DNA of 64,000 nt from Mycobacterium lepraemurium (GCA_002291465.1 CP021238.1:2976001-3040000), one strand, 5' to 3'; shown: positions 40,237 through 50,870, counted from the stretch's first letter. A program made the numbers and translations. The notes: generated from the sequence alone by a model not told the origin.

Positions 40237-40658
40237 TGACTGAGGCCGACGACGCGCCGCTGGGTTACCTTCTGTACCGGGTGGGGGCCGCGCTGCGCCC
40301 GGAGGTTTCCGGGGCGCTGGGCCCGCTGGGTTTGACCCGGCCCGAATTCGTTTGCCTGCGCATTCTTTCGATGTTCCCGGGCATGTCGAGTGCGGAGTTG
40401 TCCCGCCGCGCGGGCGTCACCCCGCAGGCGATGAACACGGTGCTGCGCCGGCTGCAGGAGGTCGGCGCGGTGGCGCGGCCGTCGTCGGTGTCGTCCGGGC
40501 GCTCGCTGCCGGCCCACCTGACCGGCGCGGGTCGCACCCTGCTCAAGCAAGCCGAAGCCGCCGTGCGCGGCGCCGATGCCCGAATCCTGGCCAAGCTCAC
40601 CGAGACTCAGCAGCGCCAGTTCAAACGAATGCTGCAGAAACTGGGCTCCGACGGCTGA
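40236..40658 (+). CDS. MarR family transcriptional regulator (Rv2887 type)
   Basis: A 140-residue winged-helix regulator, collinear with Rv2887, whose loss in M. tuberculosis derepresses a methyltransferase and gives drug tolerance. Helix-turn-helix: AELSRRAGVTPQAMNTVLRR; wing: VARPSSVSSGRSLPAHLT. The DNA-binding core is fully conserved and the frame is intact. The start overlaps a perfect palindrome, consistent with autoregulation. It is convergent with amiC. Confidence 0.9.
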   Translation: MTEADDAPLGYLLYRVGAALRPEVSGALGPLGLTRPEFVCLRILSMFPGMSSAELSRRAGVTPQAMNTVLRRLQEVGAVARPSSVSSGRSLPAHLTGAGRTLLKQAEAAVRGADARILAKLTETQQRQFKRMLQKLGSDG

Positions 40659-42077
40659 TCAGGCGGCCTGGATGCGCGCCCACGGCCGCGCCTCTTCCAG
40701 CTCGTAGGCCAGCTGCAGCAGCAACGCCTCCTGGCCTATGTCGGCCGACAGCATCATGCCGACCGGCATGCCGTGATCGGACTGCGCCAACGGCAGCGAG
40801 ATGGCCGGCTCGCCGGTGACGTTGTGCAGCGGGGTGAACGACACCCAGTCGATCAACCGGCTGATCACCTGCTGATAGTCGGTCGGCGCCAGGAAACCGA
40901 TGCGCGACGTCTCGTCGGCGACTGTCGGGGTCAGCGCGGCGTCGTAAATGCCGAACAGGGGCGCGGTGCGCCGTCGCGCCCGGCGCAGCCGGGCGATCGC
41001 CAGCGGTAAGCGGTGCAGGTTGCGGCTGGTGTGCCGGTACAGGCCCCAGGTCAGGCTGTCCAGCTTGTCGCGGTCGAACGTCGGGCCGAACAGGTGCCGG
41101 CCGCTGCGCACCCGGGCCAGCGCCAAAAACCCCCAATACAGCACGAAATCGTCGACGAAGCTGGCCGCGACGGGGGGCTCGTCGAGGTGTTCGACCCGGT
41201 GGCCGAGCTCCTCGAGCAGGCCGGCCGTCTTGAGCGTCAGCTCCCGGATCCGCGGACTGCACTCGCGCTGGATCGACCGGGTCAGTACCGCGATCCGCAG
41301 CCGCTGGCGGACCGGTCCGGTGACGTCGCCGATCGGCGCCAGCCTGGGATTGCGCCAGATCCGCTCGGCCTCCCGGTAAAATGCCGCGGTGTCGCGCACC
41401 GAACGCGTCACCACGCCGTTGGCCACCACCCCGACCGGCATCCGGCGCAGCATGGCATCCAGCGGCAGCCGCCCGCACGACGGCTTGAGCCCGACCAGCC
41501 CGTTGCAGGCCGCCGGGATGCGGATGGAGCCGCCGCCGTCGTTGGCGTGCGCGATCGGCACCACGCCGGCGGCGACGAACGCGCCCGATCCCGACGACGA
41601 CGCCCCGGCGGTGTAGTCGGTGTCCCACGGGTTACGGACCGGGCCCAGCCGGGGATGCTCGGCCGCCGCGCTGAAACCGAACTCCGACAGCTGCGTCTTG
41701 CCCACCGAGATCAGCCCGGTGGCCAGGTACAGCCGGGTGAACACGCTGTCGGCGACGGCGTTGTACGACGTCCACGCGTCGGTGCCGTGCATGGTGGGCT
41801 GGCCGGCGACGTCGATGTTGTCCTTGATGAACGTCGGGACGCCGTCAAAGAACCGGGCGAAACCGGCGGACGGGCCGGGCCGCTCGGCGGCCGCCCGCGC
41901 CTCCTCAAAAGCCGCGTACGCCAAGCCATTCAGCATCGGGTCGACGGCCTCGGTGCGGGCGATCGCGGCCTCGACCACCTCGGCCCGGCTCAGCCGGCCG
42001 GCTCGGAGGGCGTCGGCCAGCCCGACCGCGTCGAGGTCGCCGAGGGCGTCGTCGCCGAACGCGTGCACGTGTCGCAT
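40659..42077 (-). CDS. amiC: amidase AmiC (amidase signature family)
   Basis: A 472-residue amidase of the same length as AmiC (Rv2888c). The Ser-cisSer-Lys triad is visible: lysine in PTFIKDNIDVAG and the serines in the signature TAGASSSGSGAFVAAGVVPI. AHANDGGGSIRIPAACNGLV follows. It hydrolyses amides to acids and ammonia; the natural substrate is not known. In the tuberculosis bacillus AmiC activates nicotinamide-like or other amide drugs. Monocistronic, convergent with marR. Intact. Confidence 0.92.
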   Translation of the reverse strand: MRHVHAFGDDALGDLDAVGLADALRAGRLSRAEVVEAAIARTEAVDPMLNGLAYAAFEEARAAAERPGPSAGFARFFDGVPTFIKDNIDVAGQPTMHGTDAWTSYNAVADSVFTRLYLATGLISVGKTQLSEFGFSAAAEHPRLGPVRNPWDTDYTAGASSSGSGAFVAAGVVPIAHANDGGGSIRIPAACNGLVGLKPSCGRLPLDAMLRRMPVGVVANGVVTRSVRDTAAFYREAERIWRNPRLAPIGDVTGPVRQRLRIAVLTRSIQRECSPRIRELTLKTAGLLEELGHRVEHLDEPPVAASFVDDFVLYWGFLALARVRSGRHLFGPTFDRDKLDSLTWGLYRHTSRNLHRLPLAIARLRRARRRTAPLFGIYDAALTPTVADETSRIGFLAPTDYQQVISRLIDWVSFTPLHNVTGEPAISLPLAQSDHGMPVGMMLSADIGQEALLLQLAYELEEARPWARIQAA

Positions 42078-42145
42078 GCACCGACGCTAACCCGCGCGGG
42101 CACGCCACCGGGAGGTTTTGTGCCGCCGCGCGCGACCGGTCAGGC

Positions 42146-42967
42146 CTAGCCGACCTCGAAGCGCACGAACCGGGTGACCGTCACGCCGACCTCGTCGAGC
42201 AACGCCTTGACGGTCTTCTTGCTGTCGGACACCGACGGCTGCTCGAGCAGCACGGCGTCCTTGAAGAAGCCGTTCAACCGGCCCTCGACGATCTTGGGCA
42301 GCGCCTGCTCCGGCTTGCCCTCCGCCTTGGCCGTCTCCTCGGCGATGCGGCGCTCGCTGGCCACCACGTCCTCGGGCACGTCGTCGCGGGACAGGTAGCG
42401 GGCCTTGAGCGCGGCGATCTGCAGCGCGACAGCGTGGGCGGCCTCTTTGTCGCTGTCTTTGCCCGAGCCCTGGTACTCGACCAGCACGCCGACCGCGGGC
42501 GGCAGGTCAGCCGCCCGCCGGTGCAGGTAGGCCTCGACGGTGCCGTCGAAGTGCGCGACGCGGCGCAGCTCCAGCTTCTCGCCGATCTTGGCCGACAGCT
42601 CGGCGATCGCCTGCTCGACGGTCGTGTCACCGATTTTCGCGGCTTTCAGCGCGTCGACGTCGGTGGCCTTCGAGGACGCGGCCGCCGCCACGATCTGGTC
42701 GGCCAGCGCCTGGAACTCGGCGTTCTTGGCGACGAAGTCGGTCTCGCTGTTCAGCTCGATCAGCGCGCCGCCCTGGGCAGCCACCAGGCCCTCGGCCGCC
42801 GCTCGCTCGGCGCGCTTGCCGACGTCCTTGGCGCCCTTGATCCGCAGCGCCTCGACCGCCTTGTCGAAGTCGCCGTCGGATTCGGCTAGGGCGTTCTTGC
42901 AGTCGAGCATGCCGGCACTGGTGAGTTCCCGAAGCCGCTTGACGTCGGCAGCGGTGAAGTTGGCCAA
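42146..42967 (-). CDS. tsf: translation elongation factor Ts
   Basis: A 273-residue EF-Ts that exchanges GDP on EF-Tu. The N-terminal domain [20 protein letters not shown] and [20 protein letters not shown] is typical; [11 protein letters not shown] is the EF-Ts signature. The start codon is TTG 42967, preceded by GGAAGG, because no ATG or GTG precedes ANFTAAD in frame. It follows rpsB by 13 bases, the universal order. Intact. Confidence 0.96.
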   Translation of the reverse strand: MANFTAADVKRLRELTSAGMLDCKNALAESDGDFDKAVEALRIKGAKDVGKRAERAAAEGLVAAQGGALIELNSETDFVAKNAEFQALADQIVAAAASSKATDVDALKAAKIGDTTVEQAIAELSAKIGEKLELRRVAHFDGTVEAYLHRRAADLPPAVGVLVEYQGSGKDSDKEAAHAVALQIAALKARYLSRDDVPEDVVASERRIAEETAKAEGKPEQALPKIVEGRLNGFFKDAVLLEQPSVSDSKKTVKALLDEVGVTVTRFVRFEVG

Positions 42968-42980
42968 TGGTCAGCCTTCC

Positions 42981-43811
42981 TTAGGAGGGGTCGGTGGTGG
43001 GTTCAGGTGCGCCCGCTTCGGTGGGGACGGCTGTCGCAGTGGCCGAGGCGAGCAGCTCCTGCTCCCACTCGGCGAGCGGCTCGGCGGCCTCGACCTCCGG
43101 CTTGCCGTCACCGTGGCCCACGCCGGCGCGGGCCTGCAGGCCCTCGGCGACCGCAGAGGCGATCACCTTGGTCAGCAGCGCGGCGCTGCGGATGGCGTCG
43201 TCGTTGCCCGGGATCGGGTAGTCGACCTCGTCGGGGTCGCAGTTGGTGTCCAGGATCGCGATGACCGGGATGCCCAGCTTGCGGGCCTCGCCGACGGCGA
43301 TGTGCTCCTTGTTGGTGTCGACGACCCAGATCGCCGACGGCACCTTGCTCATGTCGCGGATACCGCCGAGGCTGCGCTCGAGCTTGTTCTTCTCGCGGGT
43401 CAGCGCGAGGATCTCCTTCTTGGTGCGGCCCTCGAAGCCGCCGGTCTGCTCCATAGCCTCGAGTTCCTTGAGGCGTTGCAGCCGCTTGTGCACCGTGGAG
43501 AAGTTGGTCAGCATGCCGCCGAGCCAGCGCTGGTTGACGTACGGCATGCCGACCCGGGTCGCTTCTGCCGCAATGGATTCCTGCGCCTGCTTCTTGGTGC
43601 CGACGAACAGCACGGTGCCGCCGTGGGCGACGGTTTCCTTGACGAACTCGTACGCCTTGTCGATGAACGTCAGCGTCTGCTGCAGGTCGATGATGTAGAT
43701 GCCGTTGCGATCGGTGAAGATGAACCGCTTCATCTTAGGGTTCCAGCGACGGGTCTGGTGCCCGAAGTGGGTGCCGCTGTCGAGCAGCTGCTTCATGGTG
43801 ACTACGGCCAT
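42981..43811 (-). CDS. rpsB: 30S ribosomal protein S2
   Basis: A 276-residue S2 protein beginning [20 protein letters not shown], with the coiled-coil insertion around [12 protein letters not shown] and the conserved [20 protein letters not shown]. The acidic, Ala/Pro-rich tail after residue 235 is common in actinobacteria. Upstream bases 43812-44085 hold its promoter; no leader structure was identified. Operon with tsf. Intact. Confidence 0.97.
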   Translation of the reverse strand: MAVVTMKQLLDSGTHFGHQTRRWNPKMKRFIFTDRNGIYIIDLQQTLTFIDKAYEFVKETVAHGGTVLFVGTKKQAQESIAAEATRVGMPYVNQRWLGGMLTNFSTVHKRLQRLKELEAMEQTGGFEGRTKKEILALTREKNKLERSLGGIRDMSKVPSAIWVVDTNKEHIAVGEARKLGIPVIAILDTNCDPDEVDYPIPGNDDAIRSAALLTKVIASAVAEGLQARAGVGHGDGKPEVEAAEPLAEWEQELLASATATAVPTEAGAPEPTTDPS

Positions 43812-44085
43812 AGAGGTGCCTCACTTGTGTCGGTTGTCGCCCGGCATCGGGTGAGGCCGGGCCCTGGCGCCTGCGGCGATGCCGAACCCAGCCCGGAAAC
43901 CCGGGTGGGACCGGTCGGCATACGGTGCGATCTCCTCGTGGAAACTCCGAGACGCGGTGCAGACGCGCGAAGTCAGCCCGCGGACGAGCTGCGAACAGCA
44001 GTTTACACCCACTAAGCAGGTGCTTTTTCCACAGCCGCCGCGGCCGTGAATGGCGGCGCCGCCGCCGCGGCGCTGAACTCGGTGC

Positions 44086-44588
44086 GTGCGGTGGGCGGCG
44101 CTGATGCTGGTCGTGGGCCTGGTCGGCCGGTACCGGCGGTGGCCGGCGATCTTCGCCTGGAGTGGCCGCTGCACCCGCCGCCGGTGGTGGTGCGGGCGTT
44201 CGACGCCCCGGCCCAGGACTGGCATCCCGGCCACCGCGGCGTGGATCTGGCCGGAACCGCCGGTCAGCCGGTGTACGCGGCGGGCGCAGGGACCGTGGTG
44301 TTCGCCGGGCTGCTCGCCGGGCGGCCAGGTGGTATCGGTGGCGCATCCTGGCGGGCTGCACACCAGCTACGAGCCGGTCCGGGTGGCGGTGCGGGCCGAC
44401 CAGCCGGTGACGGCGCAGACGGTGCTGGGCGAGCTGCTGCCCGGGCACCCCGGCTGCCGGGCCTCTCACGCTGGAGGGGCCTGCCTGCACTGGGCGCGAT
44501 GTGGGGTCCGGCGTCGGGCGCACGCTACGTCGATCCGCTGGGCCTGGTCGCGTCCACCCCGATCCGACTCAAGCCGCTGGGCGGTTGA
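44086..44588 (+). pseudogene. secreted M23 peptidase (Rv2891 type), frameshifted
   Basis: GTG 44086 opens a signal-peptide-like start (RWAALMLVVGLVG). The rest is spread over two further frames: LEWPLHPPPVVVRAFDAPAQ and WHPGHRGVDLAGTAG (zinc motif HxxxxxD region), then VVSVAHPGGLHTSYEPVRVA and ELLPGHPGC, then LHWGAMWGPASG and VDPLGLVASTPIRLKPLGG ending at TGA 44588. Shifts fall near 44130, 44333 and 44480. M23 enzymes cut peptidoglycan crossbridges or are inactive regulators of amidases. The HxH motif of the family would be read in a separate frame from the first zinc ligand. Confidence 0.8.
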
Positions 44589-44685
44589 GCGCGCTCGAGT
44601 GTTGCACCTCGGCCTTCGGTGTTGCATCGCGGCGCGGATCGGCGTGTCGCCGCCCAGGGTTCACACTCGACGCATGCGTCGCCGG

Positions 44686-45591
44686 TCAGGCCCGCGGATG
44701 GGCCTGGTCGTGCACGGCGCGCAGCCGGGAAACCGCGACATGGGTGTAGAGCTGGGTGGTGGCCAGGCTGGAATGACCCAGCAGTTCCTGGACCACCCGC
44801 AGGTCGGCGCCGCCTTCCAGGAGGTGGGTGGCCGCACTGTGGCGCAGCCCGTGCGGTCCCATGTCCGGCGCGCCGCTGACCGCCGCGATCGTCTGGTGCA
44901 CCACGGTGCGAGCCTGGCGGACGTCGAGCCGGCGGCCGCGGGCGCCCAGCAGCAGCGCCGGGCCGGACTCCGCGTTCGCCAGGGCGGGCCGCCCGTCGGC
45001 CAGCCACGCGTGCAGCGCCTCACCGGCCGGCGCCCCGAACGGGACGCTGCGCTGCTTGTTGCCCTTGCCGAGGACGCGTACCAGCCGGCGCCCGGTGTCC
45101 ACGTCGTCGATGTCCAGGCCGCACAGTTCGCTGACCCGGATCCCGGTGGCATACAACATCTCGACGATCAGCCGGTCCCGCAGCGCGATCGGATCTCCTT
45201 GTGCCGCAGCGGTTTTAGCGGCGGCCATGGCGTCCAGCGCCTGGTCCTGGCGCAGCACCGCGGGCAGGGTGCGGTGCGTCTTGGGCACCTGCAGCCGGGC
45301 CGCCGGGTCCGCGGTCAACAGGCCGCGCCGCACGGCCCAGGCGGTGAACGCCTTGACCGCCGAGGTGCGGCGGGCCAGCGTGGTGCGGGCGACGCCGCCG
45401 GCGGCGGCCGCGGACAGCCAGGAGCGCAGCAGGGGCAGGCTCAGCCCGTCCAGGCCCCTGCCGCGCTCACCGGCGAAGGCCAGCAGCGAGCGCAGGTCGC
45501 CGAGGTAGGCGCGGCGGGTGTGCGCCGAACGCCCGCACTGCAGCGCCAGGTACTCGTCGAACTCCTCGAGGATCGGTTCGCAGTCCGGCAC
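44686..45591 (-). CDS. xerC: tyrosine recombinase XerC
   Basis: Site-specific recombinase that with XerD resolves chromosome dimers at dif. GTG 45591 starts [20 protein letters not shown], giving 301 residues as expected. Core-binding domain: [20 protein letters not shown]. Catalytic residues: arginine in [22 protein letters not shown], and the nucleophile tyrosine in [10 protein letters not shown]. The start codon lies just after a run of eight G (minus strand), which makes the exact upstream frame uncertain. PPE45 and Rv2893, which stand between the M23 gene and xerC in M. tuberculosis, are absent. Intact. Confidence 0.92.
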   Translation of the reverse strand: MPDCEPILEEFDEYLALQCGRSAHTRRAYLGDLRSLLAFAGERGRGLDGLSLPLLRSWLSAAAAGGVARTTLARRTSAVKAFTAWAVRRGLLTADPAARLQVPKTHRTLPAVLRQDQALDAMAAAKTAAAQGDPIALRDRLIVEMLYATGIRVSELCGLDIDDVDTGRRLVRVLGKGNKQRSVPFGAPAGEALHAWLADGRPALANAESGPALLLGARGRRLDVRQARTVVHQTIAAVSGAPDMGPHGLRHSAATHLLEGGADLRVVQELLGHSSLATTQLYTHVAVSRLRAVHDQAHPRA

Positions 45592-45625
45592 CCCCCCCAC
45601 GCTGGCAGAAACCGGGCGGCCGGAC

Positions 45626-46786
45626 TCAGACGACGCGCCGAAGCGTGTCCGGGGTGAGATCTTTTCGCGTCGGATATCCGTCGACGGCCATGATGAGGTC
45701 GGCCTCGGCCAGGATCGAGCGCAGCACGTGCACGATGCCGTCGACGCCGCCGAGCGCCAGGCCGTACGCATACGGGCGGCCGATGCCGACGGCGGTGGCG
45801 CCCAGCGCGAGCGCCTTGACGACGTCGGCGCCGCTGCGGATCCCGGAGTCGAACAGCACCGGCAGGCCGTCGGCCGCCTCGATCACCCCGGGCAGGCAGT
45901 CCAGCGCGGGCAGACCGCCGTTGGCCTGGCGTCCGCCGTGGGTGGAGCAGTAGATGCCGTCGACGCCGCCATCGCGGGCGCGGCGGGCGTCGTCGGGGTG
46001 GCAGGTGCCCTTGATGATCAGCGGCAGATCGGTCAGCGACCGCAGCCAGGGCAGGTCGTCCCAGGTCAGCGGGTTTCCGAAGGTCGATATCCACTGCAGC
46101 ACGGTGCCCTGCGGGTCCTCCTCGGGCGGCCGCGCCAGGGCGGCGCGGAACACCGGATCGCTGGTGTAGTTGCTAAGGCACATCCCCCGCAGCTGGGGGA
46201 AGTTGGCGGTGGACAGGTCGCGCGGTCGCCAGCCGGGGATCCAGGTATCCAGGGTGACGATAATGCCCTTGAAGCCGGCGGCCTCGGCCCGGTGTACGAG
46301 GCTGGCGGCCAACTCCCGGTCCTTCGGCGTGTAGAGCTGAAAGAAGCCGGGGGTGTCGCCGGACTGCGCGGCGACGTCTTCCATCGGGTCGGCGGTCAGG
46401 GTGGAAACGACCATGGGGACGCCGGTGGCCGCGGCCGCCTTAGCGGTGGCGAGGTCGCCGTGGCCGTCCTGGGCGCAGATGCCGATGACGCCGATCGGCG
46501 CCATGAACACCGGTGACGGCAGGGTCAGGCCGAACATCTGCACCGACAGGTCGCGTTCGGCGGCGCCGACGAACATGCGCGGGATCAGGCCCCAGCGGTC
46601 GAACGCCTCCCGGTTGGCCCGCTGGGTGCGTTCGTCGCCAGCGCCACCGGCGACGTAGGACCACACCGACGGCGACATGGCCCGCTCGGCGCGGGCCTCC
46701 AGCTCGGCGAAGGCCATCGGCAGCGACGGCGTCACCCCGCCCAGGCCGCGGAAGTAGATCTCGTTCTGGTAGTCGCCGAACGCCAT
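45626..46786 (-). CDS. FMN-dependent lactate 2-monooxygenase-like alpha-hydroxy acid oxidase
   Basis: A 386-residue protein of the (S)-2-hydroxy-acid oxidase family. Landmarks: [40 protein letters not shown], the active-site histidine in [13 protein letters not shown] and the FMN phosphate site [17 protein letters not shown]. The [10 protein letters not shown] insertion is characteristic of lactate 2-monooxygenase (lactate to acetate, CO2 and water), as in M. smegmatis, rather than of the LldD dehydrogenases. No gene of this type occupies the place in M. tuberculosis. The ATG 46786 has no clear Shine-Dalgarno sequence. Intact. Confidence 0.85.
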   Translation of the reverse strand: MAFGDYQNEIYFRGLGGVTPSLPMAFAELEARAERAMSPSVWSYVAGGAGDERTQRANREAFDRWGLIPRMFVGAAERDLSVQMFGLTLPSPVFMAPIGVIGICAQDGHGDLATAKAAAATGVPMVVSTLTADPMEDVAAQSGDTPGFFQLYTPKDRELAASLVHRAEAAGFKGIIVTLDTWIPGWRPRDLSTANFPQLRGMCLSNYTSDPVFRAALARPPEEDPQGTVLQWISTFGNPLTWDDLPWLRSLTDLPLIIKGTCHPDDARRARDGGVDGIYCSTHGGRQANGGLPALDCLPGVIEAADGLPVLFDSGIRSGADVVKALALGATAVGIGRPYAYGLALGGVDGIVHVLRSILAEADLIMAVDGYPTRKDLTPDTLRRVV

Positions 46787-46811
46787 GAGATAGAGGATGC
46801 CAGTCGGGCCG

Positions 46812-47663
46812 TCAGGCTTGCGCCGACTCCGCCTGAGCCAGTTCCTTCTTCCACTGCCGGAACGTCTCTTCGGTGCGGCCGCGGCGCCAGTAGCCCGAGA
46901 TCGACGCCGCCCATTTCGCGTCGACGCCGCGCTCCTTGCGGATGTAGGGCCGCAGGTTGTGCATGACGGCCTGGGCCTCGCCGTGGATGAAGACGTGCAC
47001 CTGCCCGGGCAGCCAGGGTGCGCTGGTGACGGTCTCGATCAGCGGCGCGTGATCGCCGGCGCGGTCCTCGGGAACCAGGTCGGCGCGGCCGCCGCGGTAC
47101 ACCCAGTGCACCTCGACACCGTCGGGCGCAGTCAGCGGGATCTCGTCCTCGTGGCCGGCCACCTCGATGAAGGCCTTCCCGACCGCGCTGGGCGGCAACG
47201 CTTCCAGGGCCGCGGCGATGGCCGGCAGCGCCGATCCGTCGCCGGCCAGCAGATGCCAGTCGGCGGCCGGGTCGGGGGTGTAGGCGCCGCCGGGGCCCAT
47301 CAGGTAGATCGGCTGGCCGGGCTGGGCCGTGGCCGCCCACTGCCCGGCGATCCCGTGTTCGCCGTGCACGACGACGTCCAGGGCGATCTGGCGGGACGCG
47401 GCGTCGACGTGGCGGACCGTCAGGGTGCGCACCGAAGGCTTCTTCTCGGCCGGTAGCTCGGCGAAGCTGTCCAGGGTCAACGGCTGGGGCAGCCCGGCCA
47501 CGTCCACGTCGTCGGCGACGAAGGCCAGCTTGACGTAGGAGTCGGTGAACTTGCTCGGCACGAAGGCGTCGAAATCCTTGCCCCTCAGCACGACCCGCAC
47601 CATGTGCGGGGTGAGTTGTTCGGTCCTGACAACCTCGAAGCTTTGCAGTGGTCGGCCCGCCAC
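46812..47663 (-). CDS. viuB: siderophore-interacting protein ViuB (flavin-dependent ferric reductase-like)
   Basis: From GTG 47663, directly behind AGGAGGACAC, the product has 283 residues as in Rv2895c. An FAD-binding ferredoxin reductase-type barrel ([29 protein letters not shown]) precedes the SIP domain ([20 protein letters not shown]). The C-terminal [19 protein letters not shown] is conserved. It should release iron from internalised siderophores by reduction. The open frame continues upstream into dprA because dprA lost its stop, but the ribosome binding site and family length fix the start. Confidence 0.9.
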   Translation of the reverse strand: MAGRPLQSFEVVRTEQLTPHMVRVVLRGKDFDAFVPSKFTDSYVKLAFVADDVDVAGLPQPLTLDSFAELPAEKKPSVRTLTVRHVDAASRQIALDVVVHGEHGIAGQWAATAQPGQPIYLMGPGGAYTPDPAADWHLLAGDGSALPAIAAALEALPPSAVGKAFIEVAGHEDEIPLTAPDGVEVHWVYRGGRADLVPEDRAGDHAPLIETVTSAPWLPGQVHVFIHGEAQAVMHNLRPYIRKERGVDAKWAASISGYWRRGRTEETFRQWKKELAQAESAQA

Positions 47664-47696
47664 GTGTCCTCCTGTCCAAACCTCGACCCGCCGTCG

Positions 47697-47702
47697 ACTA
47701 TA
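47697..47702 (-). promoter_or_regulatory. candidate -10 box for viuB
   Basis: TATAGT on the minus strand lies 34 bases before the viuB GTG, just past the expected dprA stop. Its spacing and the separate ribosome binding site suggest that viuB has its own promoter. No iron box (IdeR palindrome) was recognised. Confidence 0.3.
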
Positions 47703-47706
47703 CGAG

Positions 47707-48958
47707 TCACGCCGGTGGGGGGCCGGGCCCGCGGCGGTCCGCACGATCCTCCAGCGCCCGTCCTGGCGGCGCACCAACCCGGCCAGCTCGAGCATCGCCA
47801 GCGGCCCCAGCGCCTGCTCGGGCAGCAACCCGCAGCCGGCCGCGAGCTGCTCGACGGTGGCCGCGCCGCGGCCCGGCAACGCCTCGTACACCCGGCGTTC
47901 GGCCTCGCCCAGGCCATCCAGCGGCGTGACCGGGTGCGGCTCCTCGGCGGCCAATTCGCCGATGTGGCCGATGAGCTCGACGACGTGCTCGGCGCGGGTG
48001 ATCAGCTCGGCGCGGGTGATCAGCTCGGCGCGGGTGATCAGCTCGGCGCGGGTGATCAGCTCGGCGCGGGTGATCAGCTCGGCGCGGGTGATCAGCTCGG
48101 CGCGGGTGCGCAGCAGCGCGTGGCAGCCCGCCGAGGCCGACGACGTCACCGGCCCCGGTACCACCGTCACCATCCGGCCCAGCGCGCGCGCCCAGGCCGC
48201 GGTGTTGGCCGCGCCGCTGCGCAGCCCGGCCTCCACCACCACGGTGGCCCCCGCCATCGCGGCCACCAGCCGATTGCGGGTCAGGAAGCGGTAGCGGGCC
48301 GGGCGAACACCGGGCGCATATTCGGTGAACAGCAGACCGTGCTGCCCGATCCGGTGCAGCCGCGCGGAGTGACCGCTCGGGTAGGCGACGTCGAGCCCGC
48401 CGGCCAGCAACGCCACGGTGACGCCGTCGCAGTCCAGCGCGGCGCGGTGCGCCGCGCCGTCGATGCCGTAGGCGCCACCGGAGACGACCGCGACGTCGCG
48501 CTGCACCAACCCGGCCACCAGGTCGCCGGCGACCTGCTCGCCGTAGGCGGTCGCGGCGCGGGTGCCGACCACAGCGGCCGCGCGGTGGCGACCTCGTCGA
48601 GCCGGGCGGGGCCCTGCGCCCACAGCACCAGCGGCGCCAGCATCGGCGCGGTGCCGGGCGGGGTGTCGCCGCGCCGAACGCGGCGAAGGCCAGCACCGGC
48701 CACTCGTCGTCGTCGGGGGTGACCAACCGCCCGCCGCGCCAGGCGATCAGCTCGAGATCGGCCGCCGCGCGGTCGACGTCGCGCCGGGCTTCGGTGTGTT
48801 TGGCCAGCGCGTCGTCGACCGCTGCCCGCCGGACCCGGTCGACCGCCTCCACCGGCCCGACCCAGCGCACCAGGGCGCCCAGCCCGGGGCAGGGCGGTTC
48901 GGCGACCCGGGACAGATAGGCCCAGGCGCGCAACGCCCGGGGGGTCGGCGGCCGTCAT
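47707..48958 (-). pseudogene. dprA: DNA processing protein DprA, frameshifted and carrying a tandem repeat
   Basis: DprA loads RecA on incoming single-stranded DNA. The start is ATG 48958. Homology changes frame near 48935 (to RAWAYLSRVAEPPCPGLG), near 48665 (to TPPGTAPMLAPLVLWAQG) and near 48580 (to AAAVVGTRAATAYGEQVAG). The last frame includes the Rossmann core VSGGAYGIDGAAHRAALDC, FLTRNRLVAAMAGATVVVEA and GANTAAWARA-like GAANTAAWARAL. It then has six tandem copies of six residues (RAELIT) before HVVELIGHIGELA and a winged-helix C-terminus. The natural TGA at 47707 is out of frame by a change in a run of six C, so the frame reads on into viuB. Clearly not functional. Confidence 0.85.
48000..48107. 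repeat. 18-bp tandem repeat, six exact copies (candidate VNTR)
   Basis: GATCAGCTCGGCGCGGGT is repeated six times without change, and a partial copy precedes it (47988-47999). The period is six codons, so it adds RAELIT units to DprA without shifting frame. The tuberculosis gene has one or two units here. Identity among copies points to recent expansion by slippage. Confidence 0.95.
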
Positions 48959-49060
48959 CGCCGTGCTCCCGGTTCCAAGAATCCGTCCAGCCTCGCCTGA
49001 GACTGTGGTGTGGTCCGCCGCCGACGGCCGCCCTCCGGCCCGCACCGAACGGAGCGAACG

Positions 49061-49335
49061 ATGATCCTCGACCTGCCGCTGGGGTACGCCGCGCCGCAAC
49101 GTCCCAAAACCCGTGGGCGGTCGCGGCGTTCGCGCTGAGCCTGGTCGCCTGGCTCGGTTTTCCCATCCCGGTGATCGCCATCGTGCTGGCCTGCATCGCG
49201 CTGCGCGAGATCCAAACGCGCGGCGAAAGCGGCCGCGCCATGGCGCAATTCGCCCGAGCGTTCGCGATCCTGGCGACCGTCGCGATCGCGCTGCGCGGCG
49301 GGCACACCGACTGGCTGACGCTGCTGCGCTGGTGA
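49061..49335 (+). pseudogene. small DUF4190-like membrane protein, frameshifted
   Basis: ATG 49061, with GGAG six bases upstream, starts MILDLPLGYAAPQ. Near base 49105 the frame changes to SQNPWAVAAFALSLVAWLGF, which has two hydrophobic segments (ALSLVAWLGFPIPVIAIVLA) and the DUF4190-like ACIALREIQTRGESGRAMA, ending at TGA 49335. About 90 residues if repaired. It lies between dprA and comM on the opposite strand. Function unknown. Confidence 0.6.
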
Positions 49336-49361
49336 CCCGGCCCCCCGGCGTGCCGCCGCGT

Positions 49362-50870
49362 TCATCGCTGCGCCCCGGCCTGGCGAAAGCTCAGCGCGGT
49401 GGCGACCTCCTCGGGTCCCGGCGACGTGCGGCCGGCCAGGTCGGCCACGCTCCAGGCGACCCGCAGGGTGCGGTCCAGGCCCCGGATGCTGAGCAGTCCG
49501 CGGTCCAGCGCCGTCTGCAGCGGATCCATCGCCGCGCTGCCCAGTCGGAACTTGCGGCGCAGCAGCGGCCCGCTCACCTCGGCGTTGGTGCGAAACCCGT
49601 ACGGCAGCCAGTGCTGCGCCGCGGCCTCGCGCGCCTGCGCGACCCGCCGGCGGACCTGCGCGGTGGATTCGCCGTCGCCGCCGAACGCGCCGGCCCGCAC
49701 CGGATGCATCTGCACCCGAAGGTCCACCCGGTCCAGCAGCGGCCCGGACAGCTTGCCCAGGTAGCGCCGCTTGGCGACCGCCACGCACACGCAGTCCTGC
49801 GGGTCGGCCGGCGCGCACGGACACAGGTTGGCGGCCAGCACCAGCTGGAAGCGGGCCGGGTAGCAGGCCACGCCGTCGCGGCGGGCCAGCCGAATCTCGC
49901 CGTCCTCACAACGGTGTTCGCAGCGCCTCCAACCCGCTGAGCCGGATCTCGGCGCACTCGTCGAGGAACAGCACCCCGCGATGGGCCCGGCTGACCGCGC
50001 CCGGGCGGGCCATCCCGGAGCCGCCGCCGACCAGCGCCGCGACGCTGGAGCTGTGATGCGGCGCCACGAACGGCGGCCGGGTGATCAACGGCGTGTCCCC
50101 GACAGCAGCCCGGCCACCGAGTGAATTGCGGTGACTTCCAACGACTCGCTCTCCGTCAGCGGCGGCAGCAGCCCCGGAAGGCGTTGCGCGAGCATCGTTT
50201 TGCCCACCCCCGGCGGGCCGGCGAGCATCAGGTGGTGGGCCCCGGCCGCGGCCAACTCCACCGCGAACCGGGCCTGCGTCTGCCCGACCACGTCGACCAG
50301 ATCCGCCGTCGGCTCCGGGACGGTGGTGTCCGGCTCGATCCGGCCGTCCAGGGCGCCGGTGCCGCTCAGCCAGTCCTGCAGCTGGCCCAGCGTGCGCACG
50401 CCCCACACGTCGATGCCGTCGACCAGGCTGGCCTCGGCCAGGTTGTCGGCCGGGACCACCACGGCCGGCCAGCCGTCGCGCTTGGCGGCCAGCACCGCGG
50501 GCAGCACCCCGCGCACCGGCCGGACCCGGCCGTCCAGCGACAGCTCGCCCAGCAGCACCGTCTTGTCCAGCCGGTGCCACGGGTTCTTACGCTGCGCCGA
50601 CAGCACCGCCGACGCCAGGGCGATGTCGTAGACGCTGCCCATTTTCGGCAGCGTCGCCGGCGACAGCGCCAGCGTCAGCCGCGCCTGCGGCCAGTTGTTG
50701 GTGCAGTTGCTGACCGCCGCCCGGACCCGGTCGCGGGACTCCCGCAGCGCGGCGTCCGGCAGCCCCACCAGATGCACGCCGGGCAGACCGGACGTGATGT
50801 CGGCCTCGATCTCCACGATCTGTCCGTCCACGCCGCGCACCGCGACGGAGAACGCGCGTCCCAGCGCCAT
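49362..50870 (-). pseudogene. comM: Mg chelatase-like AAA+ helicase ComM (Rv2897c type), frameshifted
   Basis: ComM is an AAA+ helicase that helps branch migration during natural transformation. From ATG 50870 ([20 protein letters not shown]) the frame has the LonC-like N-terminal domain and Walker [21 protein letters not shown]. After AGLLSGTRR the frame breaks near 50095; the next frame gives RPPFVAPHHSSSVAALVGGG and HRGVLFLDECAEI (Walker B). It breaks again near 49910 where an extra T creates TGA; the last frame ends with YPARFQLVLAANLCPC and FRQAGAQR at 49362. Family size is about 500 residues. Coupled to yraN (TGATG). Confidence 0.87.

Noticed and set aside
45580..45600. Phase-variable G-tract controlling xerC
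   Set aside because: A run of eight G lies just before the likely start, but xerC is a housekeeping recombinase and no phase variation is known; it may just be a variable or misread homopolymer.
48000..48107. CRISPR array
   Set aside because: The 18-bp units are directly adjacent with no spacers and code for a repeated hexapeptide.
46812..48623. A 603-codon frame that looks like a DprA-ViuB fusion protein
   Set aside because: The natural dprA TGA is present one frame away and viuB has its own AGGAGG and GTG start. The dprA part is already broken upstream, so fusion is a decay by-product.
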